DNA from: Raphanus sativus
Taxonomy: Eukaryota; Streptophyta; Magnoliopsida; Brassicales; Brassicaceae
Length of the DNA stretch: 64,000 bases
Assembly: GCF_000801105.2 (NCBI RefSeq)
Contig: NC_079514.1
Location: 49,542,515 to 49,606,514 of the forward strand
Direction: 5' to 3'
Shown: in pieces, positions 37,382 to 48,428 of the stretch
How positions within the stretch are numbered: the first letter of the stretch is position 1
How the letters are laid out: each line of letters starts with the position of its first letter
Made by a program: the position numbers and the translations under genes
Notes under the pieces: generated by a model
The model's database searches: none
The model's input: the letters and a program-made list of their open reading frames with translations, nothing else
What the model was told of the DNA's origin: nothing

Positions 37382-37956
37382 TGTGAGGGACTAAACTCAC
37401 TACCTGGTTTTTAGATCAGGTTAAGGTTAAAAGGAAAGATAACGTGGGATGAATCCCGTAAGAACTTATAGAATGAATGATGATTTTATTGATGATTTTG
37501 GTAAAGAATGGTTACAAAGAATGTATATCAGAATGATTACAAAGATGGTAAATATTTTAGAGATTGGGTGTATGATCGTAGGAATAAATAAGTGTTTAAT
37601 CGGATCATCTCTTCTTGATTGACTTCTCCTTTAAATAGTCTCAGGCTCCATTTGATCGCCACCAACTGGTTCCCGAGATCCCCTCCGTGATTTGAGGGAT
37701 TTGTAACAGCTCCCCTTTGACCGGGTTCTGCGCCTATTTATTTGTCCACGAGCTACCTCTTTGACCGGGTCCTGCGCATGTTTACTTGTCAACGAGCTGC
37801 CTCTTTTCCTTGACTTCTCTGATGAACATCTCCAGCTCACAGCCTCCGGATCTGACTTGGCTGTTTTTGAAGATTGAATTCATGATGGGCCTCTCGCGGC
37901 CCGTTATCATTTCTTATTGTCTATCACTAGCTAGGGGGTCATATTTGGGCCCAACA
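37382..37956 (-). repeat. Gypsy 5' LTR (minus-strand orientation)
   Basis: 575 bp, partner of 28669-29243. Adjacent to the TGGCGCC primer-binding site at about 37364-37380. Confidence 0.92.
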
Positions 37957-38165
37957 AATATGAGATATCAAACAAAGTCTCACATCGGATATTAGATAAA
38001 GGAAAGTCTAATATATAAAGAGGAGTTCAACTCTAATTAGTACGAGGTTTTTTGGGATAGAAACCAAAAGTAAATTCATGTGGGTTTGCCATTAAATCCC
38101 AAAGTAGACAATATCGTACTAATCAGATAAAATAGAGTTGGACATGTGTTCACACAATCCCAACA
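37957..38165 (+). repeat. 3' LTR of the TRIM/LARD element
   Basis: Starts within the AATAT target duplication of the nested Gypsy and ends CCCAACA, followed by TCCAA. Confidence 0.82.
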
Positions 38166-38229
38166 TCCAATACTTCACCAACCACATCATCTTTATACCT
38201 TTGCGTATGCATAATTATATCGTAATTTA

Positions 38230-38489
38230 TATTGTTTTAACTCAAGGTTATGAACTCAAGATTTATAAGAACTCACTTATATTAGCTTAAGAAAATACCT
38301 CAAAACTTAAGCTCACAACAATCTCAATCTCTCAATCTCTAAACCTCTCAAATTGATGTCACAAGTCGACACCTTATATATAGAGATATATATTCCTAAA
38401 CTCATTAGGATATTCTATTTAGATAAACACAAATCAAATAAGATCAATAAGACTTGATCCTTAAGTTATCCTCAAGTTTATCTCCAACA
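38230..38489 (-). repeat. Copia 2 3' LTR
   Basis: 260 bp. Includes the pol stop codon at 38444-38446, as in Copia 1, so both elements read through the polypurine tract into the LTR. Confidence 0.9.
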
Positions 38490-41400
38490 TACTCCCCCTT
38501 AAACTTGAAGTTAACTAAGTCTTGAACACCAACCAACTCCCTCATTTCCCTGAACTTAATCCTTCCTAGCGCCTTGGTTAGGATATCTGCCTTTTGCTCT
38601 GTTCCGGGAATGTGTTGTACGTCCACCTGCTCATTCTCCACACACTCGCGGATGAAGTGGTAACGCTTGTGAATATGCTTGCTACGCCCATGGAAGACTG
38701 GATTCTTGGTGAGGGCGATGGCGGATTTGTTGTCAATATGTATCATCACTTTCTGAACCTTACGCTCAGTGACCTCCTCGAGCAGCTCCTGCAGCCATAT
38801 AGCTTGTTTTGCGGCCTCAGTAGCTGCCATAAATTCTGCCTCACAGGAGGAGAGAGCCACTGTTTCCTGTTTTTGGGAACACCAAGTGATCAGGCAATCA
38901 TTTAGATAAAACATGTGGCCCGTAGTACTTCTTCCATCATTCTCGTTAATGTTGTGACTTGAGTCACTGTACCCTACCAGTTTAATTCCTTCAGCTCTGC
39001 GGAACACAAGACCAAGTGACAGTGTGCCCTTTAGATACCTCAAAATCTGCTTGATCGCAGCTGCATGAGACACCTTAGGACAGTGCATGTATCGACTAAG
39101 AAGCCCCACACTGTAAGATAGATCGGGTCTCGTGTGTAGAAGATAGCGTAAGCAGCCAATGTTGCGCATGTACTCCTTCTCATCAACGCTCTGTTATGTC
39201 TCTGCTTTAGAAAGTTTCAGACCAAACTCCATTGGCGCATGTACTGCATTACACTCCTCCATTCCAGTTTCACTCAATATCTTCTTTGTATATCTCTCTT
39301 GTTTCAACGTTATTCCTTCATCAGTCTGTGTAACTTCGATTCCAAGATAGTAGGTGAGCAACCCTAAATCACTCATCTCAAAATTTTCAGCCATCTCTTT
39401 CTTGAAATCACTGATCATGACATAGCTTGAGCCACAGACAAGAAGATCGTCTACATAAACAGCAACCAGGAGGTGATGATTGTCTATCTTCTTGCGATAC
39501 AGAGATGGCTCTTTGGAGCAACGCACGAAGTGAAGCTTCTCCAGTACCTTATTCAGCTTCTCGTTCCATGCCCTCGGAGCCTGTCTTAATCCATACAACG
39601 CTTTATTCAATTTATAGACCTTGTCTTCACTTCCCTTGACCTTGAATCCTTCTGGTTGGCTAACAAATACAGTTTCCTTTAGATCCCCGTGGAGAAAGGC
39701 CGTTTTTACGTCTAGGTGGTGCACTTTCCATCCTCTTGAAGCTGCAAGTGCAATGATGAAGCGCACAGTTTCAATCCGTGCTACATGGGCAAAGACCTCT
39801 TCAAAGTCGATTCCGTGTCGTTGGACATACCCTTTCGCAACCAAACGTGATTTGTACTTGTTTATGCTTCCATCGGAGTTTCTTTTGATCTTGAAAACCC
39901 ACTTCAAGCCTATTGCCTTGGCTCCTTTTGGTAACTCGACTAGATCCCACGTTTTGTTTCTGATTATCGATGCTATCTCCTCTTCACACGCATCTCTCCA
40001 GACCTTTAGTTCCATTGCTTCCTCGAAATCCCAAGGCTCTTTGTTTAAGAGGAGTAAGAGTCGTTCTCCTTCTTCTTCAGCAAGGTACACATAGTCATCT
40101 AGGTAGCTTGGCGTCTTGCTCTCTCTAGTCGAGCGCCGGAGTGGTTCAGGAACATCTGTGTTCTGTGGCAACTCCACCATTGTTTCATTCTCTCCAACAG
40201 ATGTATGCTCCTCGTCACATTGAGACTCTCTTTCTTGTCGGCATTCTTCTCTGATACCTTGGTTGCCAAACGTTCCCACCTCAATAAACAACCTTCCTGG
40301 CTCATTATCTTCACTACATTTATTTTGATCCCACTTCCAGCCTTTGCACTCATCGAACACTACGTCTCTGCTCACTCTTATCCTCCTTGTGGTTGGATCA
40401 AACATTCTGTAGGCCTTTGATCCCGGCTCAGTCCCGAGATGTACTAGAGCTTTGGATCTATCTTCAAGTTTACGCAGATTTGGCGGTTCTGTCTTAACAT
40501 ATCCAATGCATCCAAATACCTTGAGGTGTCTGACACTAGGTTTTCTCCCTTTGAACACTTCATATGGCGTCTGTTCCTTGAGAGTTCTGGTCGTCACACG
40601 GTTTATGAGATAGCATGCATGCCTTACGGCTTCTCCCCACATATAGTTAGGCACATTCATGTGCTTAAGGATGCTCCTCACCATCTCAAGTAGAGTCCGG
40701 TTTCGTCTCTCAACAACCCCGTTCTGTTGGGGCGTGTAGGGAGCAGTTAAGTGTCTCTCAATTCCAGATTTCTCACAAAACTCGTTGAATTCATTAGAAG
40801 TGAACTCTCCACCTCTATCACTTCTGAAAGTTCTGATCTTTTCTTTTGTCTCTGCTTCAATGAAGGTCTTGAAAGATTTGAACTTCTGGAATGCCTCTCC
40901 TTTCTCCTTTAAGATGATGGTCCACATATAACGTGAGTGATCGTCGATGAGAACAAATATGTATCTGTTTCTCCCTGCAGTTTGTGGACTTATAGGACCA
41001 CACAAGTCTCCGTGGATGAGCTCCAACACTTTCTCAGCTCTGTACGAGGTTGCCTGAGGAAACGCCTGCCTTGTTTGTTTTCCTTTCAAGCATGATTCAC
41101 ATAACTCAGTCTCTACAACGAGGTTCGGTATGCCTAACACCAGTTCCTTGCGCATCATCGTTCTCATTGACTCAGCATTAATGTGACCAAGTCGAGCATG
41201 CCACTTTGCGCAGTCACTATTCGCCATCGACTGTAAGCAACTTGTGTCTACTAGCTCCATCACTACCTTGTACAATCGATTTCTAGACCTTCTTGCACTT
41301 GCAATGAGCTTGCCACTACTGTCGTGGAGAGTTAATGTATCTCCCTTCATCCGTACATCACACCCTGCTTCAGTAGCTTGCCCCAAGCTGATGATATTGC

Positions 41401-41698
41401 TCTTGAGATCGGGTATATAGTACACATCTGCAAGCAGTTTCTTCTCCTCATCTTTGGTAATGAACAGAACAGAACCTTTACCCTTGATGTCAATCCTTGA
41501 ATTGTCGCCAAACCGAACCTTTCCAGTGACGTCTGTGTTTATGGCTCTGAAGTAAGACCTGTTACCAGTCATATGGTTACTAGCCTCGTTGTCTAAGTAC
41601 CATATGTTGTCGTTGTCCATTCCTGACTCAAACCTTTTTGGCATTACGTTCTCCTCATTGAGGTAGACCACCTCATGCATCAACAGTCTGTCCGCCAT
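38444..41698 (-). pseudogene. Copia 2 pol, single frame with two nonsense codons
   Basis: One reading frame from gag to the LTR, broken only by TAA at 41711-41713 (gag/pol border) and TAA at 39194-39196 (between RT and RNase H). Protease, integrase with intact HHCC and DDE residues (HGDLCGP, RSDRGGEF, NGVVERRN), RT with YVDD and RNase H are all legible. The protease signature is DNEAS where Copia 1 has DNGAS. The catalytic loop Gly is replaced by Glu, which should inactivate it. RT also reads FAHVAR where FAPVAR is usual. Confidence 0.88.
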
Positions 41699-41710
41699 AT
41701 GCGTATCTTC

Positions 41711-42589
41711 TTATTTTGTCTCACATGCCTCTTGCAACTTTAACACTATATCAGGACATTCAGACGCAAAGTGTCCAATCTTATCACATCTGTAGCATGT
41801 GATCTTAGACATATCAAATTCTCTGTTGGTTCTACCACGACCTCGTCCTCGTCCATAAGATCGTCCACCTCGTCCTCTACCTCTAAAGTCGTTATAACCA
41901 TGTTGTGTTTGAGGATGAGACTCCGAGTTAGCATACATCAGTTTACTTTGACTCTCCTGAGACTCTTCTTCTTCTTCTCGAATACGTTCCTCATAGGCTT
42001 TCATGCGCCCTACGATGTCCTCGAAGCTTGTATTCTTCAGGTCAAGCATCTGTTCTATTGAAGCTACCATATGCACGAATTTCTTCCTTGGAAAACTATG
42101 GAGAAATTTCTTGACAAGTTTCACCTCTTCAATACTTTCTCCTAAAGATGCAGAGTTAGATGCAATCTCAGACAGCTTTCCCACAAAACTGTCAATTGTC
42201 TCTGTTTCCTTCATCTTCAATCGATCAAAATCAGCTTGCAGAGTGGATAACCGAGCTTCTTTCACTCGGTCTGCTCCCACATGTCTTGTCTTGATAGCCT
42301 CCCACACCTTCTTTGCATTACTAATATCCCCATATTGAAGAATAAACGTCTCTGGTACTGACTGAAAGATCAGCGCAATAGCCAGGTTGTTCTTCTTCTT
42401 GTCTTCTGCTCCAGTTTCAATCACTTCCCATGCTTCGTGCACCTTGAGAAGAAGGCTCATACGAATCACCCAAACTGTGTAATTGGTTGATGAAAGCATT
42501 GGACAGCTTATGGACGACGTTCCACCATCTCGTGTCTTCCCTATCACCTCTGTGTTAGTACTCGCCACAATATCCTTAGTATCTCCCAT
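41711..42589 (-). CDS. Copia 2 gag
   Basis: The ATG at 42587-42589 gives the MGDTK start, 292 codons before the TAA at 41711. UBN2-type gag region, Gly/Arg-rich tract, then an intact zinc knuckle CYRCDKIGHFASEC. It is intact as a separate gag. The terminating TAA is in frame with pol, so it is either a mutation or a stop that the element would have to read through. Confidence 0.82.
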   Translation of the reverse strand: MGDTKDIVASTNTEVIGKTRDGGTSSISCPMLSSTNYTVWVIRMSLLLKVHEAWEVIETGAEDKKKNNLAIALIFQSVPETFILQYGDISNAKKVWEAIKTRHVGADRVKEARLSTLQADFDRLKMKETETIDSFVGKLSEIASNSASLGESIEEVKLVKKFLHSFPRKKFVHMVASIEQMLDLKNTSFEDIVGRMKAYEERIREEEEESQESQSKLMYANSESHPQTQHGYNDFRGRGRGGRSYGRGRGRGRTNREFDMSKITCYRCDKIGHFASECPDIVLKLQEACETK

Positions 42590-42611
42590 GATCTCACGCT
42601 CTGATACCAAA

Positions 42612-42870
42612 TATTGTTTTAACTCAAGGTTATGAACTCAAGATTTATAAGAACTCACTTATATTAGCTTAAAAAATACCTCAAAACTTAAGCTCACAAC
42701 AATCTCAATCTCTCAATCTCTAAACCTCTCAAATTGATGTCACAAGTCGACACCTTATATATAGAGATATATATTCCTAAACTCATTAGGATATTCTATT
42801 TAGATAAACACAAATCAAATAAGATCAACAAGACTTGATCTTTAAGTTATCCTCAAGTTTATCTCCAACA
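42612..42870 (-). repeat. Copia 2 5' LTR
   Basis: 259 bp, near-identical to 38230-38489. Contains 'ttatatatagagatata', a probable TATA region, on the minus strand. Confidence 0.9.
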
Positions 42871-42975
42871 ATTTATACCTTTTTTTTTTGCTAAATTATG
42901 GCTGCTGGGTGTTGGGTGCTGGGTGCTGGCTGCTGCATATTATTAGGTGTACTTATTTATGTTGATGGCTAGTAA

Positions 42976-43229
42976 GGGCATCTCCAACCCAACTCTATTT
43001 TTTACTCCAAAATGGAGTAAAAGTGAATATGGAGTAACATATGCTCCAACCCAACTTCATATCTCACTCCATTTTGAAGTTTACTCCATAAATGGAGTAA
43101 TCTATTTTTTGTTTGTTCATGACTCCATTATGGAGTGAAAAAAATGGAGTAGGGTTGAAACAATTTTACTCCATATTCAATTTTACTCCATTTTGGAGGA
43201 AAAAATAGAGTTTTACATTGCAGATGCTC
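42976..43229. mobile_element. Tourist-like (PIF/Harbinger) MITE, 254 bp
   Basis: Ends GGGCATCTCCAA and, reverse-complemented, GAGCATCTGCAA. The flanking TAA target duplication lies at 42973-42975 and 43230-43232. The interior carries many 'actccatt/aatggagt' words, so it can fold on itself. Lies 2 kb upstream of the guanylate kinase gene. Confidence 0.8.
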
Positions 43230-45233
43230 TAAGTCTTAAAATATTACCCAGCTTATATATACTTTCAATTACCTGGATTAGTAAAGTAAACTAATATTAT
43301 TGGTTAACTTTTATACAGTTAGGATACTTTTAAAAAACTCGATTGACACGCCATATAGCCGATGGATTGCACACATCTTGACAAATATATAGATTCAAAA
43401 GGTGTTTAATGTCGATCATGGATAATATTCTTTACGCAAATGGTCATAGTGGACTCGTCTTTGTACAAAGTATTGAAGTAATGAAAAAAGAGAATGTTAA
43501 GATACAATATGAGGATGAGGGCAAAATCATGGCATGTTCTGATGTCCTTATCCCCTTTTCATATTCAACATTGTAGAGTTAATGGTTTGGTCAAAATCAT
43601 GTCATGTTTGAATGGAAGTTTGAAATTTGGAGGACAAAATCTCATGTTTCTAACCAATCCCATATGGCCTTGTGTCCTTGTCTAACATTATTGGTCCAGT
43701 TTCACATTTCAAGTCATTATATTATTGTTACCATCTTCTCTACGTTAACTCATTGTAGTACTTTTTGTTAGTCGCCTGAAAATTCTTCCAAAGTCTACTG
43801 TTTTTGGCTTGTCTCCAGAAGAAGGTTTTTAAATTTTCAAGGTTACTTAAAGCCAAACCCTTAAAACTGCAAGATTCATGCATCAAATTTTGTTTTTAAC
43901 TTTAAGTAAAAAAAAAAGTTTTTGAACAAAAATACCAGCTATATATAAGAAGAATGGAATAATTGGTGGAGTGACTGGTTTTTAGTTATTTCTCTGTAAG
44001 AAAAAAAAACGCAAAAATTTAGTCAAAAAAAAAGATCTACTTGAATATGTTCTTAAAACAATTTTTTCTCCACATTTGCTTCAAAATGGTTAAAATTGCT
44101 ATTTTCAAATAAAACCACATTAGTCTTTCAATTGAAAAACTATTAACCTGTCCATAAAAAGATTTCACTCCCGACTAAGAATGAAACTCTATCTTTATAC
44201 CAAATTAATAAATTAATATGTGTTCGAAGATACTAAGACCATTTATTAACCATCTCTTATTTTTGTTTTTTTTTTCCTCTAAGCTCTTACATAAGATAAT
44301 TTTCTGTTGAATTTCACATTTTATAAAATAGTTTGTATTTTAAAAAATTATAACTAGAAAAAACTATCTATAAATTAAAAGTCTAAATCTAAAAAATTAT
44401 AAAAACCAAAGTTACAATTATAAATGTTCAACTTTCAAATTTACATATTATTTTAACTACTAATCATATAAATGAAAATCTAATAATTCTTTAATATTTC
44501 ATTTGCATAAAAAAATTGATGTTTCAGGTTTTCCACATATATTAAAACTAAATATTTATTTATTTGTGAATTTTTACATTGTTTTTTTGTTTTCTAATAA
44601 ATACTCAACCATTCATAATTTTATAATATAAAAAGGTCTCAAACATCAATCTTTTAAATACAAACGAAAATTCTAAAGTACATTTTAAATAGGTACATTA
44701 TAAGCTAATAAAATTTAAACTTAAATTGAATAATAACTATATAATTTAAGTTGAACATTGAAAACTATAATTGTATATTTTTTTTCAAAAGGATCGTATA
44801 GCTTTCCTCACACCATCCATCTGTCTCCAAGTTGTCTTGGGACTATGCAGATACATATATATGCTTCCCATAGCTGATTGAGAAATTTCCATAGCCATAT
44901 CAATTCCCACAAACCAAAAAAAAAAAAAACTGAAAACTTTTTTTTCTAAAATCGATCAAAAGCCTTCGTCTTTCCTCAACGTTTTCATATTCGAGGTAGA
45001 AAAAATCGTTTTTTTTTATTAAATTCCTTTCTGGGTTTGGGTTCTTTTGTTTCATCGACCGTTTTTGTTTCGTTGGTTCTGCAGAAAAGGTCTAACCTTT
45101 ATGTTTAGAGGTTTAGAGGACATATTATTATTTTGTAGTCTAGGTGTGCGTTTTTGATTCTTTCTTTTGTGATTGTGCCCATAGCTCAAGGCTGAGTTTT
45201 GTCTTCTTGGAAGCTTAGAAAAAAAAAGCCTAT
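43230..45233 (+). other. Upstream region and 5' UTR of guanylate kinase
   Basis: AT-rich and without recognisable genes. A short direct repeat, 'caaaatcatggcatgtt' and 'caaaatcatgtcatgtt', lies at about 43521 and 43592. The 5' UTR probably begins around 44900-45000, downstream of 'tacatatatatgc' near 44851-44863. Confidence 0.45.
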
Positions 45234-47097
45234 ATGGTGAGCCTCGATTCACTTGGTTGCTCTTCATTGTTCATAGATGTCTTAACATTGTTTTGTTTTG
45301 GATGATTTTGATTTCTTGTTAAATAGGGAGGACCACCAGCTTTCTTTGTGGATCATCTGGAGAATGGACACACTAATGGCGATTCATCAGTTGAAATTGG
45401 AGATCGATCCGTAAGCCTCTCAGTTTGATGTTTTGGAATTTTGAAATTGATATTTGATTTCAACATATCTCTTTTTTTTTGGCAGTATGTGATTGGTGGA
45501 AGTCATGAAGGGAACCCATTGTTCCTTGGAGTTCAGATTCATGACAAAATCACTAACAAGTGGTATGTGTTCTGTCTTGCTTTATATTTGTTTCTTCTTC
45601 CATAAATGTCAAAATCTTAAGGAGTTGGTGTGTGTTTCAGGTCTAGTCCTACTGTTCTTGGAACTGGCCCTAAACCCTGCAAGGCTTACTCTTCCATTGT
45701 TCTTAAACAAGGCCGGATCTTGATTATCAAAAAAGGCTCAGCTTCCGACGACTCTATATGGTTCCTTGAGGTTAGCATCTGGAGACATCAGTGTTAACAT
45801 ACGAATATAATCTTGTCTGTTTGTTTTCTCATGTCTCTCTTAACATTGACTTAGGTGGATAGTCCTTTTGTCCGGGAACAAAGGAAACTATTAGGGAAAG
45901 AGGTTGTTGCTTGGAGCAAAGGAGTGAGAGGAAACGCAGAGAAGCCTATAGTCATAAGCGGTCCCTCCGGAGTCGGCAAAGGAACGCTTATAACAATGCT
46001 CATGAAAGAGTTTCCTTCCATGTTTGGATTCTCCGTGAGCCACACAACTCGTTCTCCCAGGTGCATGGAGAAGAACGGTGTTCACTACCATTTCACTGAT
46101 AAAAATGTGATGGAGAAAGAGATTAACGACGGGAAGTTTCTTGAGTTTGCTTCTGTTCATGGTAATCTGTACGGAACTAGTATTGAATCCGTTGAGGTTG
46201 TAACAGATTCAGGAAAGGTAATTGAAAAGATCATCATCTCTGTTTCATGTTACTGATCTTTAAAATGATCATTTTTGTTGTTGTTGTGTGTAGAGATGTA
46301 TACTTGACATTGATGTTCAAGGAGCGAGGTCTGTGAAGGCGAGTTCTCTTGATGCGATGTTTATATTCGTGTGCCCTCCTTCAATGAAGGAGCTTGAAGA
46401 TCGGCTCCGTGCCCGGTAAAAGAAACTCAGACTTTTACCGTATGAGTTGTTGAGATTCGTATCCTCAAGTTTCAAATGCTGTGAAAAACAGAGGAACTGA
46501 AACAGAGGAGCAGATCCAAAAGCGGCTTAGAAACGCTGAAGCGGAGATTAAAGCTGGGAAATCCTCAGGCATTTTTGGTCATATCTTGTATAATGACAAC
46601 CTTGATGAATGCTACAAGAGCCTTAAGGTGACTTATCTTGACTTTTGCTTAGAAAAGAATCCTCTTTAAGCAGCTTGGTGATTGAATAACAATGGATCTC
46701 TGTTTCAGAATCTCTTGGGGATAGACAATGACACTCCGGTGAATGGTGTAGAAGGTAATAAAACCAAAAATCAATGTATATACTAATTAGGTTGAAAAGT
46801 AATCTTAATGGATTGTTTGATTAAAAGCAGTAGAAGGGATCAATCTTCCAAAGGAGCATACAGTAACAAAGATGGAAGATAAGATTTTGATTCAAGAAAC
46901 AGGAGAAGCAGCTAAGAACATGTACACATGATGACTAAAGTTCTTGATTTATTTGCATCTCTCTATAGAGTTTTTTTTTTGTTGTTAATGAAACGGTCTT
47001 TTGGTGAAGCAGGATCGTGTTGGATTTATCTTCAATTAATGGAGGAGCACCGGGAAGAACAAGAGGGATCGGTTTGGGGACGTTGAAGTCCAGCTAA
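45234..47097 (+). CDS. Guanylate kinase, plant cytosolic/nuclear type, 10 exons
   Basis: Coding exons: 45234-45236, 45327-45410, 45486-45562, 45641-45770, 45855-46217, 46294-46415, 46492-46627, 46709-46754, 46831-46921, 47013-47097. They sum to 379 codons with the stop, near the 389 residues of Arabidopsis GK-2. The enzyme transfers phosphate from ATP to GMP, giving GDP. The N-terminal part is a kelch-like extension (residues about 1-135) found in plant GKs. The kinase domain has the P-loop GPSGVGKGT (exon 5), SHTTRSPR and the GVHYHF GMP-binding segment, then DIDVQGA. The start codon is the last three bases of exon 1: the first intron begins immediately after ATG. Next gene, NAGK, converges from the minus strand, as for At3g57550/At3g57560. 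Confidence 0.93.
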
Positions 47098-48428
47098 CAA
47101 AGAGGGAAACATTTCGTGTTGTTTTTTATTCTTCTGTTTACTGAAAAGACTTAGAGGTTGAAAGGTTTACTAGATAGGCACTGATGATGATGATTATTAT
47201 GATTATGATGATTCAAACAAAGACATGATCTCTTTTGAGTGATATTTTTTTTTGTTCCTTTTACTGGTATAAAGTTTTTGTTTACTCAAATCTTGTAAGA
47301 ATCTCTATTCTTTGTTGGTATTATTATCAGGACATATATTAAGTATCAGAAGGTTGAAAGCACTGCAAGTGTTTTTTTTTAATGAGATTCCTCATCACTA
47401 GACACTAGCGTTTAGTATTTGTACATGACTCAAGAAACAGTTAGTGCCAGTTTACAGTTGAAATCAATCAGCCAATCAATTTGCTGAAAAGCATCTAAAT
47501 AAGAGAAAAAGAAAGACAAAAGCTATTAAAATGAGAGAGAGCAACTTGTGGGACTTTGGAATCTAAATGGGTCCTCGAAAGATTGAGACTTGGATAAGAT
47601 TCGTCGGTCCAAAAGTCGGTGACTGTGAAATGAAGGCAGGTTCGTTGTATACCCTACCCAAGCGTTACTTTACTTGACGAAGACGACACCCATGATCCAT
47701 TCCTGCTCCACCACACACTTGTCAAGTGTCACTCTGTGATCTGTAATACCAAATTGACAAGCGTGGCTCTCACATGCAGTTAAAAGTATCTTTCTTGGGC
47801 CAACCCAACAACATTTCATCTGGGTCAAGTGAGCCAGATAGTTAAACTTGGTACTACAATTCAAAGTTTGTGGGGGCTCTGAGTCCAGAAATAGTTAACC
47901 TTGGGAGGCCAAGCCTCTAAGATGTTAACCAATTAGTCATGTCGGTTTTTTTCTCTCCTCTCCTATATAATCCTATCTATCTCCACATATGAGCCATTTA
48001 AAATCAGCAACTAACCAAACCATGAAAGATCTAACTAAGATATATTCTTCTGAGCAAGAGTGTATCTATCTATATTCTATACCAAACAACTTGGATCGGC
48101 TATGGCAAAAAAAATCAATTGCCACTACTAACTGAACCTATATGCCAGCACTGTTTATTTGCTTGAATCAGATAGGTTGACAAATCTATAAACAGTAACA
48201 TAGCTAAGCAACAGAACAACTTATTGTATCCAAAAACGTAAACTTTCAAGACTAAGAAAAATCATACAACCAAAAGAGCTGCCAACAAAAATGTTTTCTA
48301 AGACTCATGATAGCTTTCTCTATCCCAAAACGTAAACTTTAAAGACATAATCATAGAACCACAAGAGCTGCCAACAAAATGTTTAGAGTCTCATAAGACA
48401 ATCATGGGCATTCTCACTTGATTTTGGA
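47098..48428. other. Convergent spacer between guanylate kinase and NAGK
   Basis: Holds the 3' UTRs of both genes. A GAT-rich microsatellite is at 47184-47212. An imperfect direct repeat of about 70 bp lies at 48235-48306 and 48332-48398, sharing 'cgtaaactttMaagac' and 'agagctgccaacaaaa'. No further gene seen. Confidence 0.55.

Larger units (their letters stand above)
28669..37956 (-). mobile_element. Ty3/Gypsy LTR retrotransposon, Tat-like lineage (9,288 bp), non-functional
   Basis: 575-bp LTRs at 28669-29243 and 37382-37956, flanked by the target duplication AATAT (28664-28668 and 37957-37961). On the minus strand the primer-binding site is TGGCGCCGTCTGTGGGGA, directly after the 5' LTR, and a polypurine-like GTTGGGGGCAAC precedes the 3' LTR. 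Order: gag, protease, reverse transcriptase, RNase H, a second archaeal-type RNase H, integrase, then a long non-coding tail with tandem repeats. The extra RNase H, the order and the repeat-bearing tail point to the Tat lineage. The LTRs differ at about ten sites by eye (1.7%). It was inserted at the interior/3' LTR border of the TRIM/LARD element. Confidence 0.92.
28174..38165 (+). mobile_element. Small non-autonomous LTR element (TRIM/LARD type) split by a Gypsy insertion
   Basis: LTRs at 28174-28382 and about 37957-38165, about 10% diverged by eye, so older than the element inside. The primer-binding site TTGGTATCAGAGC lies at 28384. The interior (about 28396-28663) has no reading frame and ends in the polypurine tract GAGAGGGAGAA. 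Target duplication TCCAA at 28169-28173 and 38166-38170 (TCCAATA if the LTR starts at TGAG). Without the nested Gypsy the element is about 700 bp. It cannot code for its own movement. Confidence 0.85.
38230..42870 (-). mobile_element. Ty1/Copia LTR retrotransposon 2, full length (4,641 bp), non-functional
   Basis: LTRs at 38230-38489 and 42612-42870 with target duplication ATTTA (38225-38229 and 42871-42875). On the minus strand they run TGTTGGAG...CAATA. The primer-binding site TTGGTATCAGAGC lies at 42598-42610 and the polypurine tract AAGGGGGAG just before the 3' LTR (about 38492-38500). The LTRs differ by two substitutions and one indel by eye. Same broad family as Copia 1 (similar gag start, similar pol, same LTR ends) but clearly diverged. 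Only 60 bp separate it from the TRIM/LARD target duplication. Confidence 0.93.

Noticed and set aside
39621..40094. A 157-codon plus-strand frame
   Set aside because: Antisense to Copia 2 reverse transcriptase; no independent signal.
42590..42610. A gag start in the primer-binding site of Copia 2
   Set aside because: That reading would use TTG as the start; the ATG at 42587-42589 gives the MGDTK start shared with Copia 1.
19916..42870. An organised gene cluster or defence system in the centre of the window
   Set aside because: All coding signal here is explained by LTR retrotransposons with visible LTRs and target duplications.
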